Shown here: one piece after another, positions 1 through 7,343 of the stretch | Numbering within the stretch: the stretch's first letter is position 1 | Layout: every line of letters starts with the position of its first letter | DNA from: DATFRX01 sp035630615 | GTDB taxonomy: Bacteria; Actinomycetota; Actinomycetes; Propionibacteriales; Nocardioidaceae | NCBI GenBank assembly: GCA_035630615.1 | Contig: DASQKI010000079.1 | Location: forward strand, 62,001 to 126,000 | Length of the DNA stretch: 64,000 bases | Direction of reading: 5' to 3' | The notes under the pieces: model-generated | Database searches by the model: none | Told to the model about the DNA's origin: nothing | The model's input: the letters and a program-made list of their open reading frames with translations, nothing else | Made by a program: the position numbers and the translations under genes

Positions 1-420
1 GAGGCGGGCATGGCGGGTTTGAACGGCGAAGTGTCATGGTTTTGTTGCGGCAACGCCTGGGGGCCGTGCGGCACAGCCGGCACCGGCGCGTGCGGCACCT
101 GTCATTCGGGTAACTATCAGCACGCCTGGCCCAACACGTCAGACGCCTGCTGGGCGATCACCCGACCGGACAGCTGTGGAGTCGGGCTGAGCCGGCGTAC
201 GTGTGGCTACGCGCACCGGACCACCAACCTCTGCAACGGCGCCGGCGTCACGACGACGATCGCCGACTGCGGTCCGCAGACCGACCTGTTCTGCGGCGAG
301 ACCGCCTGCTGCGGAAGCAGTTGCGGTAGCAACCGGATCATCGACTTGACCCCGGCCGCGTACAGCGCGATCGCAAGCCTCTCGTCGGGGCTGTCGCCGG
401 CGTTCGTCGACGTGGGCTGA
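1..420 (+). CDS. Cysteine-rich double-psi beta-barrel (RlpA/expansin-like) protein, probably 5'-partial
   Basis: About 136 residues follow the Met codon at position 10, which has a weak GAGG five bases before it. The frame is open to the window edge, so an upstream start with a signal peptide is possible. Residues about 75-135 fit a double-psi beta-barrel: a Thr-Thr-Ile-Ala-Asp-Cys-Gly-Pro strand followed by Asn-Arg-Ile-Ile-Asp-Leu-Thr-Pro-Ala-Ala-Tyr, as in RlpA, expansin or barwin domains. I count 14 cysteines, enough for seven disulfides, so an extracytoplasmic location is likely even though no signal peptide is visible. The stop is 13 bases before a Tat-signal gene, and a MauE-like membrane protein follows; this suggests the trio is made together and that the MauE-like protein supports disulfide formation. 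The family assignment is by motif only; the actual substrate is unknown. Confidence 0.62.
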   Translation, partial: EAGMAGLNGEVSWFCCGNAWGPCGTAGTGACGTCHSGNYQHAWPNTSDACWAITRPDSCGVGLSRRTCGYAHRTTNLCNGAGVTTTIADCGPQTDLFCGETACCGSSCGSNRIIDLTPAAYSAIASLSSGLSPAFVDVG

Positions 421-433
421 AGGAGTAGTCGCC

Positions 434-1039
434 ATGGCATCCACACTCGATCGACGTCGCCTCCTCACCGGGGCGGTCCTCGGCGGCACCGCCAGTCTGG
501 TCGGCGCGACAGCATTGGGGCCGCTCGCGCCCGAGGCCGCTGGCGTCACGCGTACGCAGGCCATCGAGCCGGGCTCACCCGACCCGAACTTCGTCGAAGG
601 CCGGATCACCGGCGTCGACGGCCACATCCTGCGGGCCACCAGCTCCGACGGGTCGTTCCACCGGATCCAGCTGACCACCGGCACCAGCGTTTGGAAGCTC
701 CGTCCGACCACGATGGATCGGATCGAGGTCGGCGACGGCATGTACGCCCGCGGGGTCCGCATGCCCGACGGCGCCCTCGCCGCCGAGTCGATCTGGGTCA
801 ACATCGTCAACCTGACGGTGCACATCAGCTCGATCGGTCGCAACGTCATGCACGTCGACCACCACGGCAGCAAGATCGTGGCCCATGTCGTGCCGGGCAC
901 GAGCGCCGCGGTCTACAACGGCACGCCAGCGGTGTCGGACCTGTCGATGCTTTTGGTCGGGGGCCACGCCCAGATCATCGGCGCCTGGCACCCCGACACC
1001 AACGAGATCGACATCGCCACGGTCTACGCCGCGGCGTAG
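434..1039 (+). CDS. Tat-exported beta-rich protein (DUF5666-like)
   Basis: The 201-residue protein starts with a twin-arginine signal: Asp-Arg-Arg-Arg-Leu-Leu at residues 6-11, a hydrophobic Ala/Gly/Leu stretch to about residue 30 and a likely Ala-containing cleavage region. The mature part begins with 'EGRITGVDGHILRATSS' and has alternating hydrophobic strands, like small OB/DUF5666-type domains that bind at the cell surface. An AGGAG ribosome site lies nine bases before the ATG. It sits between the Cys-rich barrel gene and the MauE-like gene, 14 bases from the latter, so one operon is likely. It contains no cysteine in the mature part, unlike its upstream neighbour. Export through Tat is well supported; the fold name is a guess from the pattern and no activity is assigned. 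Confidence 0.7.
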   Translation: MASTLDRRRLLTGAVLGGTASLVGATALGPLAPEAAGVTRTQAIEPGSPDPNFVEGRITGVDGHILRATSSDGSFHRIQLTTGTSVWKLRPTTMDRIEVGDGMYARGVRMPDGALAAESIWVNIVNLTVHISSIGRNVMHVDHHGSKIVAHVVPGTSAAVYNGTPAVSDLSMLLVGGHAQIIGAWHPDTNEIDIATVYAAA

Positions 1040-1053
1040 GTCGGGACGCGAAC

Positions 1054-1893
1054 ATGTTGGACCAGGTCGCCGCCCTGCAGCCGCTGCTGGTGGGGGCGGT
1101 GCTCATGTGGACCGGCAGCGGCAAGGCGTTCGGCCGGCTGGCGGAGGCGCGATCCAAGCGGTCCGCGCTGCCGCGGCTGGTCGGCGAACAGCGCGCCTAC
1201 GCCGCCTACCGAGCGACCGGCGGGGTCGAGCTGGTCGTCGCGGCGGCGCTGCTGTTGCCGCCGTGGTGGTCGGCCGACGCCCTCGCGGCCGACGCGCTGG
1301 CCACGGGGTTCGTCGGGTATCTGACGTACGCGAAGCTCGCCGCCCCGGACGCGTCGTGCGGTTGCCTGGGTTCGGCAGCGTTGCCGGTGTCGTGGCGGTC
1401 GTTGGCGCGGGCCGGCTTGCTCGTTGCCGCGAGTGCGTCGATCCTGGTCGCCGACGAGGGCTGGCCGGCCATGGTCGGCGACGACCCGGTCGTGACCGCG
1501 GGGGTCCTCGTCGCCGAGTTCGCGGTGTTCGTCGTCGTGTCGCCGGAGCTCGACCGGCGGTGGCTACTGCCGTTGCGCCGGGCGTACGTCCGGCTGACGC
1601 ATCCACTCGCCGCCGCCGATCCGACGGTCGTTCCGCTCGCGGCGACAGTGCAGCAGTTGGAGCGCAGTCCGGCGTACGGCGCGGTCGCGGGCGCGCTGCG
1701 CTCCGATATCCGCGACCACTGGGACGACGGCGACTGGCGGTTCGTGTGTTACACCGCCGAGCACGGCGAGACCGAGGGGCTCGCCGTGTTCGCCATCCCG
1801 CTCGGCCAGTACGAGCCGGACGCGGTGCGGGTCGCCATCGTCGACGAGGACACCGGCACCGCCCTCTACCGCCCGGAGCCAGCCCCGGCCTAA
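1054..1893 (+). CDS. MauE/DoxX-like redox-associated membrane protein
   Basis: A 279-residue protein from the ATG at 1054. The first 170 residues form about four membrane helices typical of MauE/DoxX proteins and carry a Cys-Gly-Cys-Leu-Gly motif near residue 108 ('ASCGCLG'), the redox-active cysteine pair of this family. After the membrane part, about 110 residues form a soluble C-terminal domain with no family I recognise. MauE is needed to form the many disulfides of the small methylamine dehydrogenase subunit, so a disulfide-related role for the neighbouring 14-cysteine protein is a reasonable inference. No methylamine dehydrogenase large subunit is present. The start follows the previous stop by 14 bases with only a weak ribosome site, consistent with translational coupling. 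Confidence 0.72.
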   Translation: MLDQVAALQPLLVGAVLMWTGSGKAFGRLAEARSKRSALPRLVGEQRAYAAYRATGGVELVVAAALLLPPWWSADALAADALATGFVGYLTYAKLAAPDASCGCLGSAALPVSWRSLARAGLLVAASASILVADEGWPAMVGDDPVVTAGVLVAEFAVFVVVSPELDRRWLLPLRRAYVRLTHPLAAADPTVVPLAATVQQLERSPAYGAVAGALRSDIRDHWDDGDWRFVCYTAEHGETEGLAVFAIPLGQYEPDAVRVAIVDEDTGTALYRPEPAPA

Positions 1894-1968
1894 CCGGCGA
1901 TAGGTCACTCGTCGCGTGAGCGAGTATGAGATCGGTGTCTGCCGCATCGTGCGCCCGCGACCGTGCCG

Positions 1969-1974
1969 TACGAT
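1969..1974 (+). promoter_or_regulatory. -10 hexamer of a leaderless promoter for the leader ORF
   Basis: TACGAT is followed by six bases (ggcgtc) and then ATG at 1981, which places the transcription start on or next to the A of the start codon. No convincing -35 is seen. The same spacing occurs before many genes in this window. Confidence 0.55.
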
Positions 1975-1980
1975 GGCGTC

Positions 1981-2061
1981 ATGACCAGCGTCACGCGGCG
2001 ATTTCGTCGCCCCGTCCGGCACTGCGGTGCCGCCGGGGTGAGTCGCCGCCGCATACGCTGA
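1981..2061 (+). CDS. Leaderless 26-residue arginine-rich leader peptide
   Basis: A short ORF with ATG at 1981 and TGA at 2059-2061. It is arginine-rich and has one Cys and one Phe; its last codons read Ser-Arg-Arg-Arg-Ile-Arg. A -10 hexamer six bases upstream suggests it is translated from the very 5' end of the mRNA. Two small hairpins lie inside it (1997-2011, stem GGCGA/TCGCC; 2017-2032, stem CGGCAC/GTGCCG). Six bases after its stop is TTCCTCC, the exact complement of the GGAGGAA ribosome site of the next gene. This is the layout of a translational attenuator in which ribosome position on the leader decides access to the downstream start. Which amino acid or signal is sensed cannot be read with certainty; the terminal Arg codons are the obvious candidates. 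Confidence 0.5.
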   Translation: MTSVTRRFRRPVRHCGAAGVSRRRIR

Positions 2062-2067
2062 CGTCGC

Positions 2068-2139
2068 TTCCTCCCTTTGCGCCGCGAGCCGGTCGGGGTG
2101 TCTTGCCATCCCAGCCACCTGCTCGTACTCGCGGAGGAA
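2068..2139 (+). promoter_or_regulatory. Anti-Shine-Dalgarno / Shine-Dalgarno pair in the mRNA leader
   Basis: TTCCTCC at 2068-2074 is perfectly complementary to GGAGGAA at 2133-2139, the ribosome site of the PheS-like gene starting at 2144. A second pairing, CCGCGAG (2082-2088) with CTCGCGG (2128-2134), would extend the same hairpin and also overlaps the ribosome site. A ribosome held near the end of the leader ORF (stop at 2061) would cover 2068-2074 and free the site. The complementarity is seen directly; the regulatory role is inference. Confidence 0.5.
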
Positions 2140-2143
2140 TCCC

Positions 2144-3280
2144 ATGACTGCCACGCACCCGTCCGTCGCCGACGTCCGGCCGGACCTGACGATTCGTGAC
2201 CTCACCGACCCGGCCCAGGGCTGCCATGCGCTGCAGCTGATCGCGGTCCAACTCAACGACGCCCTCACCGGCGCATGGAACTGTCCCAGCCGAATCTGGC
2301 GCGGCGACCCGATCGTGTCGCTGGCCGACAACTACGACCGCCTCGGCTATCCGCCGGACGCGATCACGCGCGAGCGTCGGTACACCCGGTACGTCGACGC
2401 CGACCATGTCCTGCGTAGCCACACCTCGGCGCTGATACCCGGCGCGCTGCGGCAGCTCGCCGCGCAGGCATCGGCCGCGGCGGCGCCGCCGGAGCTGCTG
2501 CTCGTGTGTCCGGGCATGTGTTATCGCCGCGACGCCGTCGACTGGCAACACACCGGCGAGCCGCATCAGCTCGACCTCTGGCGGATCCGACGCGGCCCGG
2601 TCGGCGAGGTCAGCCTCCAGCAGATGATCGGCCGCGTCGTCGAGACGGTGCTGCCTGGTGCCCGATGGCGAGCCGTGCCGGCCGAGCATCCGTACACGGT
2701 CAGCGGACGCCAGATCGACGTGTGGAGCGACGGGCAGTGGATCGAGATCGGCGAGTGTGGCTTGGCCGCGCCCGATGTGCTTCGAAGCGCCGGACTCGGA
2801 CGGCCGTGGTCCGGGCTCGCGATGGGTCTCGGCCTCGACCGACTGCTCATGCTGCGCAAGCGGATCCCCGACATCCGGCTGCTGCGTTCGGTCGACGCGC
2901 GGGTCGCGATCCAGATGCTCGACCTGTCGCCGTACCGCCCGGTGTCGCACCTGCCGCCGGTGCGTCGGGACTTGTCGGTCGCGGTCGGTCCGGACGTCGA
3001 CGCGAGTGCCGAGGGCATCGGCGATCGAGTACGGCAGGCGCTCGGCTCCGACGCGGATGCCGCTGAGACCGTCGAGGTGTTGAGCGAGACGGCGTACGAC
3101 GCGCTGCCGGTTGCCGCTCGCGATCGGCTCGGCATCTCACCGGGCCAACGCAACCTCCTCGTCCGACTGGTGCTGCGTCCCCTCGATCGGACGCTCACCG
3201 ATGCCGAAGCCAACGAGCTCCGGGACCGGGTGTACGCGGCCCTGCACGAGGGCGCGGCCGCCGAGTGGACCGGTCGTTAG
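2144..3280 (+). CDS. PheS-like ligase fused to an FDX-ACB anticodon-binding domain
   Basis: A 378-residue protein related to the phenylalanyl-tRNA synthetase catalytic subunit. Residues about 75-250 carry class II motifs: 'LRSHTSALIP', 'CYRRDAVDWQHTGEPHQLD' and 'LAMGLGLDRLLMLRKRIPDIR' (motif 3, with the ATP-binding Arg region). Residues about 265-375 match the ferredoxin-fold anticodon-binding domain ('PPVRRDLSVAV' start) normally found at the PheT C-terminus. This single-chain layout is like mitochondrial PheRS and unlike ordinary bacterial PheST. From memory, database annotation uses the name 'PheS-related mystery ligase SrmL' for a family like this; I cannot verify membership here. It stands alone, without pheT. 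An attenuator-like leader precedes it. Whether it charges a tRNA, modifies a protein or builds a small molecule is unknown. Confidence 0.75.
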   Translation: MTATHPSVADVRPDLTIRDLTDPAQGCHALQLIAVQLNDALTGAWNCPSRIWRGDPIVSLADNYDRLGYPPDAITRERRYTRYVDADHVLRSHTSALIPGALRQLAAQASAAAAPPELLLVCPGMCYRRDAVDWQHTGEPHQLDLWRIRRGPVGEVSLQQMIGRVVETVLPGARWRAVPAEHPYTVSGRQIDVWSDGQWIEIGECGLAAPDVLRSAGLGRPWSGLAMGLGLDRLLMLRKRIPDIRLLRSVDARVAIQMLDLSPYRPVSHLPPVRRDLSVAVGPDVDASAEGIGDRVRQALGSDADAAETVEVLSETAYDALPVAARDRLGISPGQRNLLVRLVLRPLDRTLTDAEANELRDRVYAALHEGAAAEWTGR

Positions 3281-3294
3281 TCGTCGAGACCGGT

Positions 3295-3376
3295 CCGTAC
3301 TCACGGATGGGCTGGTCGGAACTCACGGATGGGTTGGTCGGAACTCACGGATGGGCGGGCCGGAACTCACGGATCG
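3295..3376. repeat. 22-bp tandem repeat, about 3.7 copies
   Basis: Copies begin at about 3295, 3317, 3339 and 3361, with the shared core ACTCACGGATGGG and small differences between copies (ctggt, ttggt, cgggc). It fills the gap between the convergent PheS-like and EF-Tu-domain genes. No spacers are present, so it is not a CRISPR array. It could serve as a transcription stop between convergent genes, but no T-run is seen. Confidence 0.8.
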
Positions 3377-3775
3377 TCATTGGGGGGTGGTGAGGACGTC
3401 GCCCGAGGCGATCTCGCGCCGCGCGATCTCGGCCAGCTGGAGGCCCACGTTGTCGCCGGCCTTGGCCCGGTCGAGTCGCTCCCGGAACTGTTCGATGGCC
3501 TGCACGACCGTGGTCCGGCGGCGGCGGCCGCGGCGCATGATCGCGATCGGATCGTCGACCTGCACCTCACCGGCGGAGATCCGTCCGGTCACGACGACGC
3601 CGCGACCGGCGATGTAGAAGACGTCCTCGACAATCATCCTGAAGTCGAGCGCACCGATCGGAACTCGACGCTCGACGGGCACCGCACTCGACGCGGCCTC
3701 GGCGCGCGCCTTCGCGATGAGCGAGTCGGCGTCGAGCTGTTCGGGGCCGCCACGGCGACTGAACGTCCAACCCAT
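3377..3775 (-). CDS. Stand-alone EF-Tu domain-2-like protein
   Basis: A 132-residue protein from the ATG at 3775; a TACTCT hexamer six bases upstream supports this start as leaderless. Residues about 35-130 match the beta-barrel second domain of translation GTPases: 'MIVEDVFYIAGRGVVVTGRISAGEVQVDD' type strands, then a Gly-Asp-Asn-Val-Gly loop and a final 'IASGDVL' strand. There is no GTPase domain, so it cannot be an elongation factor by itself. Such free-standing domains exist in actinobacteria without a known role. An upstream in-frame Met at 3814 is possible but would add an unlikely N-terminus. It converges on the PheS-like gene and is divergent from the following methyltransferase. Confidence 0.65.
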   Translation of the reverse strand: MGWTFSRRGGPEQLDADSLIAKARAEAASSAVPVERRVPIGALDFRMIVEDVFYIAGRGVVVTGRISAGEVQVDDPIAIMRRGRRRRTTVVQAIEQFRERLDRAKAGDNVGLQLAEIARREIASGDVLTTPQ

Positions 3776-3934
3776 GTACTCAGAGTACCTATCAAACCCG
3801 GACAGACGCCACATGTAACCTGCGTTTCACCTCTGACCTGACCAAACGCGCCCGATCGTGCATCACAGGGCGCATTCCGTCCTCCTCTGGTTGGTGGCCC
3901 TGGACTCTCGCAGAGGAAGAAGGCGGAGTACGCG

Positions 3935-4783
3935 ATGCCCACGACTCCACGAAATGTCACGTCAGCCGACTACTTGCTCGGCCATGACCGTGAGGAGCTC
4001 GCTCGTCTGGAGCACCAGGCCGCCGCGCTCGCACCGCACACGAGAATGATCCTCGAACGCGCCGGACTCGGCCCCGGCATGCGCGTGCTCGATGTCGGCA
4101 CCGGGGTCGGCGATGTCGCCTTCATCGCAGCCGAGCTGGTCGGGCCGAGCGGCATGGTGGTCGGAATCGACCGGTCCGAGATCGCGCTGGCACGGGCTCG
4201 CGAGCGGGCCGCCGAACGCGGGCTGGACAACGTCGAGTTTCACGAGGGCGACCTGCAGGACTGGCAGCCGGTCGCGTCCTTCGACGTCGCGGTCGGACGC
4301 CTGGTGCTGCTGTACGTGGACGATCCGGGCGTCGCGGTGGCGCGAATCGCTTCGATGGTGCGACCCGGCGGCGTCGTCGCGTTCATGGAGTTCGACATGG
4401 CCGCTGTCGAGTCAGTCCCGTCGCTGCCACTCGTCGAGCAGGTCCGCGACTGGGTCTGCGAAGGCTTTTCCCGGTCGGGTCACGATCCGAGGCTCGGAAT
4501 CCGACTCGGTGCGATCTTCGACGCGGCCGGGCTGTCGGACGCGCAGGCGCTCGCCCTCCGCGACTTCTTGCCACCGAGCTCGCCCGTCGTCCCCGCCATG
4601 GCCGCGGGCGTGATCAGGTCGCTGCTGCCCGCACTCGAGCAGTACGACATCGCCACCGCGGCCGAGGTGGACGTCGTGACACTCGAGGCTCGGCTCCGTG
4701 ACGAGCTATCGATCCATCGGGCGTACGTCACACCACCAGCCCTGATCGGCGGGTGGGCGCGGATCGAGGGCGAGCGACCCTGA
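3935..4783 (+). CDS. Class I SAM-dependent methyltransferase
   Basis: A 282-residue Rossmann methyltransferase. The SAM-binding motif I is 'VLDVGTGVGDVAF' at about residues 50-62, followed by an acidic residue at the end of strand 2 ('VVGIDRS') and motif 'LVLLYVDDPG'. A GGAG ribosome site precedes the ATG. The C-terminal half contains a helical insertion typical of small-molecule methyltransferases. It does not form an operon: the gene on its right is on the opposite strand, ending 12 bases away. Nothing in the neighbourhood identifies its substrate. Confidence 0.8.
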   Translation: MPTTPRNVTSADYLLGHDREELARLEHQAAALAPHTRMILERAGLGPGMRVLDVGTGVGDVAFIAAELVGPSGMVVGIDRSEIALARARERAAERGLDNVEFHEGDLQDWQPVASFDVAVGRLVLLYVDDPGVAVARIASMVRPGGVVAFMEFDMAAVESVPSLPLVEQVRDWVCEGFSRSGHDPRLGIRLGAIFDAAGLSDAQALALRDFLPPSSPVVPAMAAGVIRSLLPALEQYDIATAAEVDVVTLEARLRDELSIHRAYVTPPALIGGWARIEGERP

Positions 4784-4795
4784 TCGCCCCGGGCG

Positions 4796-5986
4796 TCAGT
4801 CGTCGACGACGCGAAAGTCGATGCCGGCCGTCTGCAGACGCGCGACCAATGCGTCGCCCATCGCCTGCGTTGTGGTGACCTGGCCGGCAACCTCGGGCAG
4901 GTCGTCGCTCACCATGCACAGCGCTGACTCGCCGAGCATCTTGGCCGTCTCGTCGTAACCCGGGTCGCCCCCCGACACCTCGGTGACCACCGGTTCCTTT
5001 GCCTCGCCTCCGACCGTCGCGACGAATCGGAGCCGAAACCACGACGACGACCGCCGCTGCGCGGGTGGGCCCTCACCGGACGACATCCGACGCAGCAAGG
5101 CATCGCGGGCCGGCGGAATCTGCGCCGCGAGCAGGAGCCCCCCGGCGCCGCCGACGAGCCCGACCACCTTGGGCAGGCTGCCGACAACGGCGTACTGGCC
5201 GTAGCGGAAGGCCGGACCGTACTCCTCCAAGGCACGAGCCGAGCGCAGCACGACGAGCGGGTCGATGATCGGCAGGGGGACGCCCCAGCGCCGCCCGCCC
5301 GGCACCCGGTGGATCTGCATGCCGGCACCGCCGACGCGACGTCCGGGCGCCGGAGAGGCCTCGAGGCTCTTGCGGCGCCGGGCGATCGCGCTCGACTGGC
5401 GGACCCTGCCGAAGGCACGCACCGCCGAGTGGTACGTGCCGGCCGACGGCGTGGCGTTGATCCGGACGTACCCACGAATGGTCAGCGGCGTGCCCGGTGG
5501 CAGATGGCGCAGCGTGTACCAGACGCCGAGATCGGCCGGGATCGAGTCGAAACCGCAGCAGTGCACCAACCGAACGCCGGACTGCCGGGCCAGCTCGTGA
5601 TGATTCAGCCAGATCCGGTCGACGAACTCGGGCTCGCCGGTGATGTCGATGTAGTCGGTCCCCGCGTCGACGCAGGCCGCGACCACCGGCTCGCCGTACT
5701 CCATGAACGGTCCCACCGTCGAGGCGACGAGGCGGGTCGACCCGGCGAGGGCTCCCAGCGTGAGGGGATCGCTGATGTCGGCCTGGACGATGCCGGGCCT
5801 CGGCGAGTCGGGCGCCACGAGCGCGAGCTGGCTGGCTAGCCGCTCCAGCCGAGCGACATCGCGTCCCGCGATCGCCCAGCGCAGCTCGGCCGGGGCGTGG
5901 TGCGCGAGGTATTCGGCAGTGAGCCCACCGGTGAAGCCGGTGGCGCCCAGCAACACGATGTCGTAGCGCCGGTTGTGGGTCGTCAT
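4796..5986 (-). CDS. Saccharopine dehydrogenase-like NAD(P)-binding oxidoreductase
   Basis: A 396-residue protein opening with a Rossmann motif 'IVLLGATGFTGGLTAEYL' (residues about 10-27). It then has 'DITGEPEFVDRI' and 'CGFDSIPADLG', features of the saccharopine dehydrogenase/trans-acting enoyl reductase family found in actinobacterial lipid metabolism. The length fits that family rather than lysine biosynthesis enzymes. It is single and divergent from the next gene at 6050 (63-bp gap). The substrate is not identifiable; an enoyl-thioester or lipid role is inferred only from relatives. Confidence 0.75.
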   Translation of the reverse strand: MTTHNRRYDIVLLGATGFTGGLTAEYLAHHAPAELRWAIAGRDVARLERLASQLALVAPDSPRPGIVQADISDPLTLGALAGSTRLVASTVGPFMEYGEPVVAACVDAGTDYIDITGEPEFVDRIWLNHHELARQSGVRLVHCCGFDSIPADLGVWYTLRHLPPGTPLTIRGYVRINATPSAGTYHSAVRAFGRVRQSSAIARRRKSLEASPAPGRRVGGAGMQIHRVPGGRRWGVPLPIIDPLVVLRSARALEEYGPAFRYGQYAVVGSLPKVVGLVGGAGGLLLAAQIPPARDALLRRMSSGEGPPAQRRSSSWFRLRFVATVGGEAKEPVVTEVSGGDPGYDETAKMLGESALCMVSDDLPEVAGQVTTTQAMGDALVARLQTAGIDFRVVDD

Positions 5987-6049
5987 GGTCCAAGCGTGCC
6001 AGGAGATGACCCGATCTGTCGGGCTGGTGGCGGTAACGTATCGACTGCG

Positions 6050-6760
6050 ATGTTAGGTCGAGAGTGGGTACGAGTCGACGCCGGAGCCAAGCTGTCGGCG
6101 TTGGACTACCCGGGTAAGCGGATGCCCACCAGCGGACTGCTCGACGGTGACAGATTCTGGCCGGGCAAGCGACTCGCGTCGATCGACGGTCGCCGCCTCG
6201 TCCTCGCGGTCGGGTCCAACGCCGATCCGGCGGTGCTCGCCGGCAAGCTGCGGTGGGCCGGTGCGGGCGGGCCGGTGCCGATGGTGCTGGCCCGGGCGGT
6301 CGGGCTCGCGATCGGGCATTCGGCGCACGTGAGCGAGGGCGGGTACCTCCCGGCGGCGCCCTACGCGTCGGCGGTGACCACCCCGGTCGTGGGGCTGTGG
6401 CTGACGACGGCACAGCTCGCCGGCGTGGACGCGACGGAGCCCAACTACCGTCGCGTCCGGTTGCCTGCCTCGCAGTGGCGCCTCGCGATCGACGCGGGTG
6501 AGGCGCCCGACGGCTACGAGGTCTATGCATCGCGATGGGGCGTGCTCGCGCCGGACGGTGGTCGTCCGCTGGCGCTCGGCCGTCAGGTCGCGCTGCACCA
6601 CCGGCTCGCCGGCCTGGCAGATCTCGCCGAGCGGGCGCCCTGGAGCGACTCGGCGGCCGTCGTTGCGGCGCTGCGCAAACCGGAGCAGCAGTCGCGAGTA
6701 CTGCAGGCACTGGCCGACGCGGGCTGGGTCGCCGATGCCGGGATTCCGGGCGGCGCCTGA
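6050..6760 (+). CDS. Hypothetical protein with a gamma-glutamylcyclotransferase-like motif
   Basis: A 236-residue protein from the ATG at 6050; longer readings upstream overlap the divergent gene and are unlikely. 'VLAVGSNADPAVLAGKL' at about residues 46-62 resembles the 'YGSNL' substrate loop of gamma-glutamylcyclotransferase-like folds, and 'GYLPAAPY' follows later as in those proteins. The usual Tyr before Gly-Ser is Val here. No signal peptide or membrane helix is visible. The gene stands alone between a divergent dehydrogenase and a convergent PPOX flavoprotein. The fold suggestion is weak and no reaction is assigned. Confidence 0.6.
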   Translation: MLGREWVRVDAGAKLSALDYPGKRMPTSGLLDGDRFWPGKRLASIDGRRLVLAVGSNADPAVLAGKLRWAGAGGPVPMVLARAVGLAIGHSAHVSEGGYLPAAPYASAVTTPVVGLWLTTAQLAGVDATEPNYRRVRLPASQWRLAIDAGEAPDGYEVYASRWGVLAPDGGRPLALGRQVALHHRLAGLADLAERAPWSDSAAVVAALRKPEQQSRVLQALADAGWVADAGIPGGA

Positions 6761-6785
6761 CTCGCGACCGTTCCCTCCCGCTAGG

Positions 6786-7214
6786 TCAGCGGACCAGGCC
6801 GTACAGACGGTCGACCGGCAGCCGGAGCACGAGTCGGCGATCGCGAATCATGGCGGCCCGGTAGTCGTCCCAGTCGGGATGCTCACCCCCGATCGCCCGG
6901 TAGACCTCGATCAGTTCCGTCATCGTGGCGTCGTCCGGCGCCGTCGTGACCGGTGTCAGCTGGGCGTTGCCTTCGGCCACCGCGTACGACCATCCGTCGT
7001 CGGTGTCGACGTGCAGGCTCGCTCTCGGGTCGCGTCGTAGGTTGTTGACCTTGGCCCGATTGTCGGTGACCGACGCCCGGATCGTCCTGGTGACGTCGTC
7101 CCAGGTGTAGTTGATGTTGGACAGCTGTGGTCGGCCGTCTCGTTTGAGGGTGGCGAGCGTGCCAATATCTTGCCGGCGCAACAACTCGACGAGGGGAGCT
7201 TCCGAGGAGCTCAT
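6786..7214 (-). CDS. PPOX-class F420-dependent (Rv1155-like) flavoprotein
   Basis: A 142-residue split-barrel protein. 'IGTLATLKRDGRPQLSNINYTWDD' type strands at residues 17-40, 'RAKVNNLRRDPRASLHV' and 'GEHPDWDDYRAAMI' match the short F420-binding PPOX proteins of mycobacteria and relatives. An AAAGGAG ribosome site precedes the start. Such proteins reduce small molecules with reduced F420; the substrate is not predictable. It is divergent from an SDR oxidoreductase, with 129 bp between them that could hold both promoters. Confidence 0.82.
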   Translation of the reverse strand: MSSSEAPLVELLRRQDIGTLATLKRDGRPQLSNINYTWDDVTRTIRASVTDNRAKVNNLRRDPRASLHVDTDDGWSYAVAEGNAQLTPVTTAPDDATMTELIEVYRAIGGEHPDWDDYRAAMIRDRRLVLRLPVDRLYGLVR

Positions 7215-7343
7215 GGGCGACTCCTTTCGTCAGTGCCAACGACGATCAGGCCCGCGGACTTCCCGCAGCGCGTACGACGCGGTGTGGCACGCTGACCGGA
7301 TTGCCGCCAGGATCGCGAGCTGAGCCGAGGAGGACGCGACGCA

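Noticed and set aside
10..420. Methylamine dehydrogenase light chain suggested by the many cysteines and a neighbouring MauE-like gene
   Set aside because: The C-terminal half fits a double-psi barrel, no large subunit or other mau gene is present, and the family's Trp/Cys spacing is not reproduced.
1894..2143. T-box riboswitch before the synthetase-like gene
   Set aside because: No T-box core sequence or specifier loop is recognisable; the leader ORF with anti-Shine-Dalgarno explains the region better.
3295..3376. CRISPR array
   Set aside because: Units of 22 bp follow each other with no spacers and no cas genes are present.
5073..6710. 545-codon minus-strand open frame
   Set aside because: High GC keeps this frame open; the product is Arg/Pro-rich without domains and lies over two well-supported genes.
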